From contig NW_024881568.1 in NCBI RefSeq assembly GCF_019059575.1, forward strand, positions 1,171,310-1,235,309: a stretch of DNA of 64,000 bases, read 5' to 3'. Source of the DNA: Amphibalanus amphitrite (Eukaryota > Arthropoda > Thecostraca > Balanomorpha > Balanidae). Numbering within the stretch: the first letter of the stretch is position 1; each line of letters begins with the position of its first letter. The notes under the pieces are model-generated. The model was not told where the DNA came from. It saw only the letters and a list, made by a program, of their open reading frames with translations, and made no database searches. The translations under genes were made by a program, and so were the position numbers. Positions 1 through 10,707 of this stretch are shown piece by piece.

Positions 1-787
1 CCCCCAGCACCAGACGGGTGAGCAGCAGGTCACCGAAACGCACCGTCCCGCCGCGGGCCCCCGCCGACTTCACCTGAGGCAAACGTCCGGTCAGCAGTGG
101 ACATAAGTAGTGGCAGAAGATGGAGTGAAAAGGAAAACAATTTAGTCATTTATTGCACCTCCTACATATGTTGCACCATGGATAAATAAGCAGCGATGAA
201 GACCGACAATGAGGATGCGGCACTCGAGTTCCGTAACTGATTAACACAGCAGCTTACCTCCAAATCCTGAAGGATGACGCACACGTTGGCACATTTTGAG
301 CTCTCGTTGGGATCTGCGAGCACCCTCCGCACCACGGCGTCCACCAAGGCGTACAGACCGTCCTCGGTTTGCGCGGAGAGGCCACGCAGCTTCTCCGTCA
401 GCCGAGCCTGGCTGGCGTCCGTCAGTTTGTTCAAGATGCCGGTGAGGGCTCTGACAGATCGCAGGTCTGGGTGCTCACTGACGACGTCACGTCCCCTGGT
501 GGGCTTCCAGGCGGGCACTGCCAGCGAATAAGGAAATTCAGCTTTCTAAACAGGCGCTCAAATTGGGGTATAAGTGTTTTGTCGTTTCTCAATTTCGTTT
601 CTTTTCACAAGTGCACATCACTGTAGGCAATTTGTGCAGAGAGGGAAAGTACTAACGGCAGTATTCCTACCTATGGCTCGTGTATCATCACCATCAGTGG
701 TAGCTTCGTCTTCGATTGCGTCTGTCACTGATCTGACCAGCTCTTCTAGCTCGGCGCCTGGCTGAACCTCGCCATTTCCTTTTTCAC
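1..787 (-). CDS. eIF4G-like: eIF4G-like translation initiation factor, MIF4G-domain exons (partial, runs off left edge)
   Basis: Scaffold of the cap-binding complex in the eIF4G family; the MIF4G domain binds eIF4A and eIF3 in the cytoplasm. Three exons can be read in transcription order: 787-671 (acidic linker ending DDTRAI), 517-258, and 73-1 (cut by the window edge). All have AG/GT borders and matching phases: exon 1 ends with one base of a Val codon, exon 2 ends in phase 0. The join gives an AWKP motif just before the domain, as in eIF4G. It continues with a helix containing GILNKLTD, a DGLYALVDAVVRRVLADP stretch with a conserved CANVC, and then VRFGDLLLTRL, matching the eIF4G order of LNKLTP, acidic-Pro helix, YANMC and NFRKLLLNRC. 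Similarity is clear but divergent (an extra residue or two before ILNKLT). No 5' coding part was found between 788 and 1238, so upstream exons lie beyond or are shared with the neighbour (see findings). A more distant MIF4G protein is possible. Confidence 0.72.
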
Positions 788-1238
788 CTGGGCACATAAC
801 GCGTGGTTATGTGAACTGATATGGTTCATTTCGTAAAAAAAAAACTATGACACGGCGCAAATGTATAAATGTCAACAATCAACATCCCCATACAATTTGC
901 CTGCTGAAAACAAACCGATAAATGACATGAAATAACCAGTATCAATTTATAAAACAATTACGTTTACGTTCGAAGAAGTCACCGACGAGACAGTCGAAGT
1001 AAATTACATAATTAATTGATCAATCATAAATGGCATTTAGCCGACTGTCAACAGTACGGTATACATTGGCATAGTCAGTTAAGTAAGATGTTCCGTTGAT
1101 GCTAAGCGCAAAGACATCGGTATTGTAGAAAGTCCAATAAAATAATCTATAGCCGTATGTATGTACGAGTATATGCCAGCTGAGCCATTTAATGGCAGTA
1201 CCTATTCTGTTTCTCCATTTCTCATTTATCGTCTCCCG
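788..1238. other. Intergenic spacer between the eIF4G-like and ASTE1-like exons
   Basis: AT-rich, with no ORF, TIR or tandem repeat seen. It is a very short spacer for two same-strand genes, and the eIF4G-like 5' exons are not in it. Confidence 0.5.
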
Positions 1239-4200
1239 TCATATACAAACTAGGACGTCCGGCGCACCTTGATGGGCGCTGCTGAATCCGAGCCGCATGG
1301 CCAGGGAGGCGTGCAGGGTGTGCTCGACATCCAGCTGCTCCAGCGGCCGCTCCAGCACCTCGTTCACCACACACGCCGCCACATAGACGCCCAGTAGCTC
1401 GCAGTACAGGTGCATGGCGGACAGACTGAACTGGGACGGCCGCTGAGCCTGGGCGCGCAGCGGCGCCGTCCGAGCGCGCCACGCGGCCACCGCAGCACCG
1501 CTCAGACCCAGCGCCGAGGGCGGCGTGCCGGCCGGCGTCATCGCCAGCAGGGTCAGCAGCACGGCGCGCACCTGGTGCCGCCCGCTGCGGGCAGCCGTGA
1601 CGCGGCGCCACTCGACCAGCGCGGCGGCCGGCAGCCGCAGCAGCGCCGGCAGCGCGGCCAGCGCGCCCGGCCGCAGCCGCAGCGCGGCCAGCGCCGCAGC
1701 CCGGCGGCTCTCGGCGCCGCCCAGCAGCACCCGCTCCAGCAGCGGCGCGCGCCACCAGCAGCTGGCCAGCAGCTGCCGCAGCTGCCTCTGGTGCCGCGTG
1801 AAGAGCACCAGCGGCCCGACGGGGGCGCCCAGCAGCGCCGCGAGCCTGGTCAGCAGCGGCACGGCCGCCCGCGAGCTGCACGGCAGGGAGGGCTCCTCGA
1901 CAGCCGGCCACAGCCGCCACGGCAGGCCGAACACGGCGCTGATGCAGCTGCCGGGCACGGCGCCGCGCGCCACGGACCGCAGCAGCGCCGGCGGCTGCAC
2001 CAGCCCGGCGCCGGAGGGCCCGCGGGACGCGTCACCGCTCTGTGCGGCAGAGGGCTCGGGGGACGCGACACCGTCTCGTGCCGGCGGCTCGTCGGCCAGC
2101 GGTACTCCGAATTCAGCGGCGCGCAGGAAGTCGAAGCTGACCTGATCCAGTGAGGTGGAGAAACTGAGAACGAAGCTTCTTAGGTTTTCCCGTTCGTTTT
2201 CATTAATACTTTGCAGAACCTAAAACCAAAGTGCCGCACTGCAGTTAATCCTTAAAACGTTGGATGCCAATTACATGTAGGTAATTGGATTGTATCTGGT
2301 ATAATGTTTATTGCTAAGGATTTTTTTCTTTCGGGCTATTTTCTTTGTTTTGAAATAGTAAACCATCAACGTTTTTTTTTTCATCGACGCATTATAAGTA
2401 CATATTGTCGGTAAGCATCATTCGACCGTGACACAAGAAAGTCTTATCAGAACCGATGGTGATCACCGATCAAGTTTTGGCTACTTGCACCACCATCACA
2501 TAATACAAACCGTAAGATAATTTCGGAAGATTTGCCGTGATGAAAAAAGAAACGTGACTAGAAACGTGAGTGATACTGATCGCCGACATTAATGATGCAT
2601 GATATGCTTTCCAAAGGTTCGAAAGGAAGCCTTATACGCGTAGCGAACTTACAAATACAATGCACGATACCCAAAAGACGGACCTTCTCCAGAGCTGCCG
2701 CCAGTGACGGCTGACTGCCCAGCCAGTGCACGAGCATCTCCAGGTGCTGCAGCTGCCTCTCCCCCTCAGGAGGATTGCACTCTCCGCGCAGCTCCTCGAA
2801 GAAGTCGTCAAAGAGCCAGCGCGGAAACCGGTCATTGCCAGGTACCACTGCCACCAACGACATCATGTCTTGGGTGATGTGATATGCATCGAGAAGCCTG
2901 TAAATATGTTAAACTCAATCACAGAGTCCTATATATTACTCTTTTTTTCTTTATAGTGACTGGGCTCCTGGGACACGTAAGACATGCCGTGTGCTCGGAG
3001 TTGATAGAAGGCCAATGTTTAACCCTCGCGGGCCCGGGGAGGGGCGTTTTTCGCCCTCCTCCCCCCTGGCGAATATTTACGATAGCTCCCATACGCTTAG
3101 GAGTAGGAAAGCGAAACCTTTAGTACCTTTTCTTCCATCAATTTGACATCTTCTGAGGTAAAAAATTGGACCTAGCCCTCTTGATTACGTCACAGGGTCG
3201 ATTTTTTAGACCCCTGCACGGCAGATTTCGGCGTCACAGACGTGAACTTCAAATAGCTGCCAAAATAAAGTTAAACCCAAGATACCTATAAGAAACCCTC
3301 GCTAAGAAACCCTCGCGGCGAGGGTTAAACCCTCGCCGGCCGAGGGGGGCGGGCGGGTGCCGCCACCCCCCTCCTAGTTTTTTTTTTCGCGATAGCTCCA
3401 AACACGCTGGAGATAGAGAGCTGAAACTTAGCATACCTGACCTTTGATTCAAGCCTGATCTTTTGACACCAACTGCATTTTCGGGTCAGGTCAGGTCACT
3501 GACCTATGACGTCATAAGTGAACCTCTGCACGGTCTTCAGATGTTGCAACTTCGCAACGCCCTCGCTGCCAGAGGAGTTTTCACAGGGAACTGAGAATTG
3601 CAGGAACTAGTATCCATTACGATTCTAACAACTTGTATATCTCGGATTTTTTTCTAAAGGTCATATGAAGTCAGGTCATTTTCGTGACCTCACCATTATA
3701 ACTAAGTCAATGGGGAAAAATGAAAACTGCTTTTCTGGCGCCGGGAACGATCTCCAACTATCTCAAGCACACAGAATCGTGATTTGATGCACTCCTTGCA
3801 ATACAAGATGCGTTACTTTTGCCATGTTGACCTTGCGTGACGTCATTTATGACGTCATCAAGGTCATATTAGTTTTTCGTCAATAACTCCCGATCAAATT
3901 GAGCTAGCGAGTCGGGAAAGCCGCCAGTGGATTTAGGAAGACCTGCCGAATCGAATGATATGCGACATGACCTCTTTCGACCAGCTTCGTGACCTGGGCT
4001 GGGGGCGCTGACCTGACCGTGACCTGAGGTCAACACCCTAAGTTGACCTGAGCCAAACAAAAAGTATATCATTCGACGCGCCTGAGCGAGGCGAACACGA
4101 TGCTGCCAAAATCGCGGCTCTGCGGCCGTTTTTTGCGAAGTTATTCACCAAAACTGAACCGTACCTTGAGTCACTTGACCACCTCAGAGGTCACCGGTTG

Positions 4201-7200
4201 ACTTAAGACCTTAAAATCGGGTACCAATCTCTGCGTCTCGTAACGGCGCACACGCTCGTTTTTTCTTTACACCTATAATTATAATTATAGGTATCTATAA
4301 TTCTCATCTATCATTCACTCGGTGTAACTGTGGCAAATATCTAGTAACTTTTATTGAGGTTAGGTCGTTTGATCTGGTGACTGGTGACCGACCTCAAACG
4401 ACCTGGGTCTTAACTTGCACATGTGCGGAAAGAAAGTATCATAATGGGTGTCAAAACCAAATGTTGTAGACATTCTCAAAAATCTGATAAGGGACATGAA
4501 AATTATCCCTCCCTCGCGTCCGACACTATTTAACGGAATCCTAGTACCAGAGGCTCAAACACTTTTATTTTGCCTCGAAGTTTCATCTCAATTAAGAACG
4601 AAGCCTGACGGGAGCTGTATCAATCGATACCACCCCGTACCGATAAATGCATTATGGCAAGAGTTTATTTAATTACTTATTTATTTTTTGCTCGCTCTGT
4701 CGAAGCTATAAACTCCCTTACAAACTAAAAAGGGCTGAAATTTGTGAAGTTTGAACTTGGTTTCAGTGCTTACCTCTGCGGGCGAAACACCGTGCAGGTC
4801 ATGAAAGAGGACGAGTGATCCGAGTCCGGGTCCCCGAGCTTGATCGACACCCTCCGGACCGGAACCCGGACACAGGTGACTCCCAGCGTAAAGAAGTCGG
4901 AGTCGTTGCTCATCACCGCACAGCCGAGTCTCCGCGCCATGGCGGCGCACGGCAGGTCGGCCTCAAACAGACACTCGGCGAACGGTATCCCCAAATTTCT
5001 GAGAACCTACCGAAATAAACGGAAATGTGGCGTGTTGGCCACGGCGTTTCGGACCGGGGATTCACCTCTGCACCAGCCATATTTAAAGTTTTTTAAAAGA
5101 AATCACGAAGAAGTACCTACATAATTTGTTACCTGAGTGAATAACGTTTTCAGTAGCAGCGGGCAAGACTTCTTCTCCGCAGTCTCCGCAGTAATGTTGC
5201 CCTGCACTGGCCGTTCTATCTCTGACTTCATGCGTTGTAGTATGCTGGGAAGCTTATGACAGTCACAGTCTGAGGTGCCATCCAGAAACACCAAAGGGTA
5301 GATGTCACACCTGCAATATAATGACAGGCGGGTCACGCGCTTCTGGTCAGCGCTTCAAATTACCGTTTACTATTTATGTAGCTCCTAGTTATGCGCCTGC
5401 TAACATGTCAGCAGGGTTGTGCTCGACTCAAAAAAAATTGCCGACTCGACTCATCATTCAACTTCAGAATACCCTGACTCAACTCTGACTCAAACAAGGA
5501 GCTTATTTTTTCCCTTGACTCGACTCATGACTCAAACGGCTCAATGAAAATATGAGTTGACTCAAACTTGACTCAATTTTTTTGTTGAGTCAAGTGTGTT
5601 GACTTAAAATTGACTCAGATAAAAAAGTTGTTGAGCGGGGGGGGGGGGGGTGAAAATATCCGGCAGCAGGGCCAGGCCTAAGTTGTTAAGCGGGGGGAGA
5701 ATGAAAAACTTATACAATATATTGTTTCTAAAAAGTTGAGTCAGCTGACTCATGTTCCTAAATGTTCTTGACTCAACTCAATGTCAAAAGTTTTTTTTTA
5801 CTGACTCAACTCTGACTCAACTCAACACCTTAACCTTCGCCCCAGTGGGGGGGGGGGGGGCATATGTTACCACCCTGTCGCGTTTTTTGCGTGTGAATAA
5901 AAAACCTCGGCGCGTAGCGCCGCGCCGCTTATGGTAGATTTTGGTACATCAATTTTGGACAATGTGTGAAATTTTTGACCCCAGGTCATGTCAGGTCAGG
6001 TCACCAGATCAAGTAACTGACCAAGCCTAAAAAAAGTTTGCAATCATGTCCAGCCTGCAATGTCTGTCAGAAAGGTTTTAAACTTGGTGGATTGCATGCT
6101 GTTATGGACGCCTACAATTTGTATATCTCGGATTTTTTATATCCGTGACCTAAGGTCAGGTCAGTGGCGTGACCTTTCCATTACAAGTCAATGGAGAAAA
6201 ATGAAAATGCCTCTAGATCCGTGTGTACGCATACGAACAGTCCAAATATTTCAGAATCACAACGATTTAGTCCACTCGTGACGACCAAGGGGTCATTTTT
6301 GCTGATAGCCTCTAGAAAGGTCATCCGAGGTCATTTGAGGCTACAAACAGTTTTTTGCCAATAACTCGCGATTGGAAAGAGATAGAACGCTGGGGATGGT
6401 TTCATTGTGTTTGTCTTGTTAAGACGCATCGACTGATATGCAACATGACCTTTTCCGGTCAGATCATGACCTTGACCTGAGGTCAAATTTTCAAGTTGAC
6501 CTTTCAAGGTCAAATTATAGTTCATTCGACGCGTCTCGGCGAGGGGAACACGATTCTGGCAATAGAAATGTCGTGGCTTTTTGTAGTCGAAAGTTATTGT
6601 CGAAAAACACTTTTCGTAAAAACGGCTATTTTTGGAGTTTTTGCCCTCTGGAGGCTAAACCGTTGACCTGAGGTCAATATTGATAATGACCTTTTCAAAA
6701 GAAAAGTTCAAAAGCTACCGATTGCTGTTCCATGCGTTTTCCTAGCTATCATAGTTCCTGAGATAGCGGCATGTTTTCTGAAAAATATCATGACAATTGG
6801 CAAATTTTGACCTTTGATGACCTCTGGTGACCCCAATATTGCTCTAAGGTGAAAAATGACCGAAATACTTTCAAACGTACGCATTGAGAGCTATCGACTA
6901 CTTTTTACCGCGTCTTTCTAGCCCTCTTAGTTTTTGAGTTAAAGGTGGGTGGTAACATATACCCCCCTCACTAGGGCGAAGTTGGCGGAGACCGCCACTG
7001 GGGCGCGGGTTAATATTTTTGTCCGACTCAACTCTGACTCAACTCAACAGCTCAACATTTTATCCGACTCGACTCAAATCTGACTCATTTGAGTCAGAGT
7101 TGAGTCAAATTTCTGACTTGACTCATGAGTCAAGCACAACCCTGCATATCAGTAGATTTTAATGACTGACAGACTTTTACATTGCAAGTGCATTAGACTG

Positions 7201-7580
7201 GCCTTAGAGGTAGGAGATAATAACTGAAAATTACGTCATAACCTTTCACTTTGACGCACGTAAAAAAAAAAAACTAGGTGTCTGCCCTCCGATATTATTC
7301 GGAAAATGTACACAGGTAAAGGATGATGGAAAATCTTTATATAACACCATCACTGCTTCGAAACCAGGTTGATAATGCCAGACCTCCTCAAATCGTGGAA
7401 GAATGTTTTCAGTTGTCGGGTGAACTCCTGGCAGACGCCTCCTCCGGGGACATTTGCAAGTCGTCCGAACAGCACCCAGAACAGGTTGTGGCCGTCAATG
7501 ACCAGACGACACCGTGAGATTGGCTCCTCGCGCAGCAGGCCGCGACGCTTCAGAAACTGAGTCAGGCCGCCCACACCCAT
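1239..7580 (-). CDS. ASTE1-like: Asteroid homolog (ASTE1-like), XPG/FEN1-family nuclease, five coding exons
   Basis: Member of the Asteroid/ASTE1 branch of structure-specific XPG-type nucleases, probably nuclear. Coding exons, all GT-AG and phase-consistent: 7580-7354 (splice acceptor at 7584-7583 just before the ATG), 5310-5133, 5006-4774, 2897-2684, 2219-1239. The product is about 610 residues, near the usual Asteroid length. The start is the classical XPG N-terminus MGVGGLTQFLKRR followed by VIDGHNLFW with its metal-binding Asp. Exon 2 has IYPLVFLDG. Exon 3 carries the I-region (ECLFEADLPCAAMARRLGC) and SNDSDFF, which supply acidic active-site residues. Exon 4 has the VAVVPGND motif. The last exon is an Ala/Leu-rich C-terminal domain. 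The exon 4 donor is ambiguous: a perfect GTAAGT at 2652 breaks the frame, whereas AAG|GTCCGT at 2683 keeps it. A possible polyA signal (ATTAAA) lies at 1193-1188. Introns carry transposons (3023-4300, 5412-7144). Confidence 0.85.
3023..3324. mobile_element. Short deletion derivative of the TTAA-flanked CCCTCGC/CCCGCGCC element family
   Basis: TTAA at 3019-3022 is followed by CCCTCGCGGGCC, a G-run and a GGGGCG-TTTTT-CGCCC hairpin. The right side ends GCGGCGAGGG before TTAA at 3325-3328. The interior (CGATAGCTCC, GAAACTTTAGTACC-like text) matches the starts of larger relatives. At about 300 bp it is internally deleted. It lies in the last-but-one intron of the ASTE1-like gene. Confidence 0.55.
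3329..4300. mobile_element. Second, 3'-eroded copy of the TTAA/AGGTCA-rich element, abutting the first
   Basis: It starts immediately after the shared TTAA at 3325-3328 with ACCCTCGCCGGCC and a G/C-run. It contains many AGGTCA/TGACCT words (for example 3484-3510, 3990-4060) and family landmarks such as 'atctcggattttt' (3641-3653) and 'gtcaataactcccgat'. No clean right end was found, so the boundary near 4300 is approximate. Confidence 0.5.
5412..7144. mobile_element. Non-autonomous hAT-like element with ACTCAA sub-terminal arrays, carrying a nested element
   Basis: The ends are inverted: CAGGGTTGTGCTCGACTCA at 5412 and TGAGTCAAGCACAACCCTG ending at 7144. Flanks are catgtcag (5404-5411) and catatcag (7145-7152), an 8-bp target duplication with one mismatch. 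8-bp duplications and CAGGG termini are hAT characters. Both ends consist of dozens of GACTCAACT/TTGAGTC words. No transposase remnant was seen, and the centre is taken up by the TTAA element at 5834-7009. It lies in intron 1 of the ASTE1-like gene coding region. Confidence 0.75.
5834..7009. mobile_element. TTAA-flanked piggyBac-like MITE nested in the hAT-like element
   Basis: TTAA at 5830-5833 and 7010-7013 flank CCTTCGCCCCAGTGG...CCACTGGGGCGCGGG, an inverted pair. Length is 1176 bp. It shares the family interior: a G-run, the 'atctcggattttt' motif, dense AGGTCA/TGACCT and the text 'taaaaacggctatttttgg'. No coding capacity. The unoccupied target is readable at 57353-57356. TTAA target plus CCC termini is characteristic of piggyBac; assignment to that superfamily is inference. 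Confidence 0.78.
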
Positions 7581-7582
7581 CG

Positions 7583-8140
7583 CTGAAAGAGGACGATCGA
7601 GCCTTCATGTAGCTTATGATATCCAGGCGCGGCTTACGTTATCTAATGTATTAATGTAGATCTGCATGATGTATCATCATAGCCACTTATTTTTGTGTCT
7701 TTCTGCAAATTTTATTTTCCACTTTTTAAAGTATTTTCCTAGAATACACTCATACTGCATTGGTCTACATATGAACTCACGGATATAGTTACATATGTGG
7801 CTCGATTGTTGAGCCTTGGCGCCTTCTCACTCACCTTTGTGTAGTCAGATGCTGAGCCGACACGGCCGTCTCCGCCGATGACCGCCGGTGACCCGCAGAT
7901 AGCCGGCGGGCTGTGCGGCGGCCCCCGCCGCCTCTCACCGGCCACTGGGCGGCGATTGTGGGGACGGCGGTATCGCGGGACAGTGCAGGGGGTCAGGGGT
8001 CCACGGGGGTCCCCCGGCCGGCCTCTCCGCTGCGCAGCCATCTCGAGTGGCGGCCGGATCACCCTTCAGAAGCCCGCCCCGACAGCCGATACCGGTGCAC
8101 GAGTTGTTGTGCCGCGGCTCGTGCACGCGCGGTTGAGACG
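7583..8140 (-). promoter_or_regulatory. Probable 5' non-coding exon and CpG-rich promoter region of the ASTE1-like gene
   Basis: The ASTE1-like start codon is preceded directly by a good acceptor (TCCTCTTTCAG then CG-ATG, AG at 7584-7583), so a 5' leader exon must exist upstream. The best donor is CACAAAG|GTGAGTGAG, exon end 7835, close to consensus. Between about 7840 and 8140 the DNA becomes very GC- and CpG-rich inside AT-rich surroundings, as expected for a promoter. Joining 7835 to 7582 gives no in-frame upstream coding, so this is called untranslated. The transcription start cannot be fixed. Confidence 0.45.
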
Positions 8141-8871
8141 TCGGCATGGAATGTTACAGCATCGCCTGCCGTGCACTGATGCAACCAGTACCAAACATGA
8201 CTGCAAATGTGCCATTGCAACACACTTCACCAATAAATGAATTTGAAATACTTGAATGTCGTGCAAGAAATCAGCTGTCCTTTGTCGATTTAAACTCTCG
8301 CCGGACGTATCCGATATTCTAACTAAATGTGCAATGTGCATCTCGGGAACCAGGCATCTCGCGAAAAAGGAAGCATGTCAGCGGCCGGATGATAGACGAT
8401 ATAGGCAGCCGGCACACTAAACAAATAAACGACACTCGCAGAAAAAAATACTCGCAGTGATATAAGCAATAAGCATTGTGCGAGTGACCAGCAGCGTGCC
8501 CGATCGTGAATTTTACTCCGGTGTTTCACTTCTGTACGGTGTTCGGTAGCTAACTGGTGCCCGCCTGCTTCTGGCGGTTTGGGGGCTACTGAATTCGAGA
8601 GGTGTCGCCACAGTACTCGCTAGCCCTTCATATAGATGTCGGGAGGATCGTGCAAGGCACAAGGGTGGCCGGTCGTCAGCGAACAGCGCTGCTCTGTACT
8701 GTACCGACTTGATTTCATTCAGCCTTTAAACACCTCTGCTTTGGTTTTCAATTGTTTCCATGAAACCAATGCACGCCTCACTCAACAACGATTTTAGAAA
8801 CCATTTTTCCATCATGAACTAAGCAGGCAAGGACAAGGAGGCTTGCGTGAAGACGTTTTAGTAGTTGACGT
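8141..8871. other. Intergenic, no gene recognised
   Basis: AT-rich between the CpG-rich ASTE1 5' region and the transposon at 8876. Short ORFs on both strands show no recognisable motif and no codon-bias change. Confidence 0.4.
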
Positions 8872-8875
8872 TTAA

Positions 8876-10255
8876 CCCGCGCCGTGCTGGTGGCCTAAGT
8901 TTTCCGTGTCATGCTAGTGGGGGGGGGGGGGGCGTTTTCCGCCCCCCCCCCCGGCCCCGTCTAACTCAGCTTCTGGGCCACGTAGCGACAAGCGGTAAGC
9001 GGCAATCGAAAGAGTGCCAAAAGTAATGACGAAAAACATTTTTTGTCATTTTTTAGATCAGGTTAAAGGTCAGATTGCCAGAGGTCATCAAAGGTCAAAT
9101 TTAGCCCATGATTTCAACAATTTTGGAAACTGCCAACGGCTAACTCGGGGACCAACAGAGCTACAGCGCCGCGGAAAAGCGCATTCGATAGCCCTTTTAC
9201 AGACCTTTCTGGGTATTGTTCTCAGATTTGACCTCAGTTCAGATTCTACCTCAGGTCAACGGCGGAGCATCCATAGGGCAAAAACTCTAAAAATAGCCGT
9301 TTTCACGAAAAATGTTGTTAGGTAATAACTTTTGACTCAAAAGAGCCATGATATTAATTTTGACAACATCGTATTCCTCTCGTCGAAACGCGTCGAATGA
9401 ACTATACCTACGTTGAGCTCCAAAGGTCATTTTGAAAATTTAGCCTCAGGTCAAAGTCATGACCTGATCGGAAAGGGTCATGTTGCATATCGCTCGCTCT
9501 GTATCGTCGAGCTGAACACATCTGACGTGTTTTCACCGCTCTAGCACGTCTCTATCAAAAGTGATAGTTAATATAAAAAAAAATGTTGGTGACGTTTCAT
9601 CATATAGGCGGCGGAACGGGGAGGGCATCGAGGCACCGTGCCCCCCTTTGATTTTGGCATTTTAACATTAGCCCTATGGGCGTTGCATGGAAAAAAATGG
9701 GACCAAAAGTCGGCAGTGCCCCCCCCCCCTCCTTTAATTGAAGGTGTTCCACCGCTACTGGCTATAACCTGAGATGACCTCAGGTTCACACAAAGGGGTC
9801 AGAGGTGCATTTTTCCGATTCAGTGTAACATGTTCACCTATTGCACTGATGTTTGAGAGGGTTCAGAACGACATTCGTCCAAACGACGTGCATTTCGATT
9901 TTCTCCCATTGACTTATAATGGAGAGGTCGCAAAATTGACCTGACCTTAGGTCACAGATATAAAAAAACGAAATACCTACATGTTATTCATAGGTAATGT
10001 TATTCTTATCAATCGCCGAGAGTTTCAAAGTGGTCGTTGAGTCGGTGCAGCTATAGCAAGCCTTTGAACTTTTTCTGAGCTAAGGTCACTCGACGTGACG
10101 TGGTGACCGACCTGGGTCTGAAATTTTAACATGTGCGGAAAAGATGTATGAACAGATGTACCAAAATGGCGGCGCGCAGCACCGCTGTTCATGAGATATT
10201 CGCGAAAAACCTGAGGGTGGGGGGCGTAAAAACGCCCTCCATAGCTCAGCTCGGG
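8876..10255. mobile_element. TTAA-flanked piggyBac-like MITE (CCCGCGCC family), with an internal insertion
   Basis: TTAA at 8872-8875 and 10256-10259. The left terminus CCCGCGCCGTGCTGGTGGCC and the first ~130 bp are the reverse complement of the right end of the copy at 21138-22316, so the two lie in opposite orientation. The right end is degraded (GCTCGGG). It contains a long G-run/C-run hairpin and many AGGTCA words. A ~155-bp unrelated insert (9607-9760) explains the extra length. Confidence 0.78.
9607..9760. mobile_element. Small ~150-bp repeat inserted in the TTAA element (copy 1 of 2)
   Basis: It interrupts text that is continuous in the 21138-22316 copy (between 'gaggtcatctcaggt' and 'ggctataactttt'). 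It is a close reverse-complement match to 40684-40822, sharing 'gcaacgcccatagggctaa' and 'gccgacttttggtccca' type text. Ends begin GGCGGAAC/GGTGGAAC, so short terminal inversions are likely. No target duplication was resolved. Confidence 0.6.
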
Positions 10256-10299
10256 TTAATGTGAATATTTTACGTTAATACTAACATATATTTACATAC

Positions 10300-10590
10300 C
10301 TAACCATGCCAGGTGATCCAAGCATGGCATGCCCATTGGCATTGCCCAGGTTGTTGAGAAGCGTAAAAAAGTCCTTAGTCATGTACATCCCTACGATAAA
10401 CGTCCCATGTGTAACTAGACTGACTCTTGGGCCACTTTTCGACAAAATATAACAGGTTTTCGAAAAACCGTTGAACATCATTATACGAAGGTATGCATTT
10501 AGGTGTGACTTTTCCGTGTTTTCAATTGAACTCAACGATAGATATAATGCGAGGTCAGTATGAGCAGGGAAAAAGTGCACCAAAATCAGT
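10300..10590 (-). CDS. Candidate coding exon of an unidentified gene
   Basis: An open frame of 96 codons in AT-rich DNA, bounded by a good acceptor (GAGTTTCTAG|A) and a near-consensus donor (GTTAG|GTATGT). The translation contains VHFFPAHTDLALYLS and GPRVSLVTHGTF, with no motif I recognise. Its phase does not join to the neighbouring candidate 10782-10708, so at best another exon lies between. It could be chance. Confidence 0.22.
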
Positions 10591-10707
10591 CTAGAAACTC
10601 AAACAGGCAAAGGTAAGTAGCAACTGCACTGACGCTTTGATAAGTGAGCGAATCGCGTAACAATTCGTGATCAGATATTTGAAAGTAACATAACTATACC
10701 TATTTAC

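Noticed and set aside
1410..2153. Gln/Arg-rich plus-strand ORFs opposite the last ASTE1-like exon
   Set aside because: Low-complexity antisense of an Ala/Leu-rich coding exon with phase-consistent splice sites on the other strand.
2653..2897. Use of the perfect GTAAGT at 2652 as the exon 4 donor of the ASTE1-like gene
   Set aside because: It leaves phase 1, and no acceptor before the last exon restores the frame; the weaker donor at 2683 does. An unseen microexon could still rescue it.
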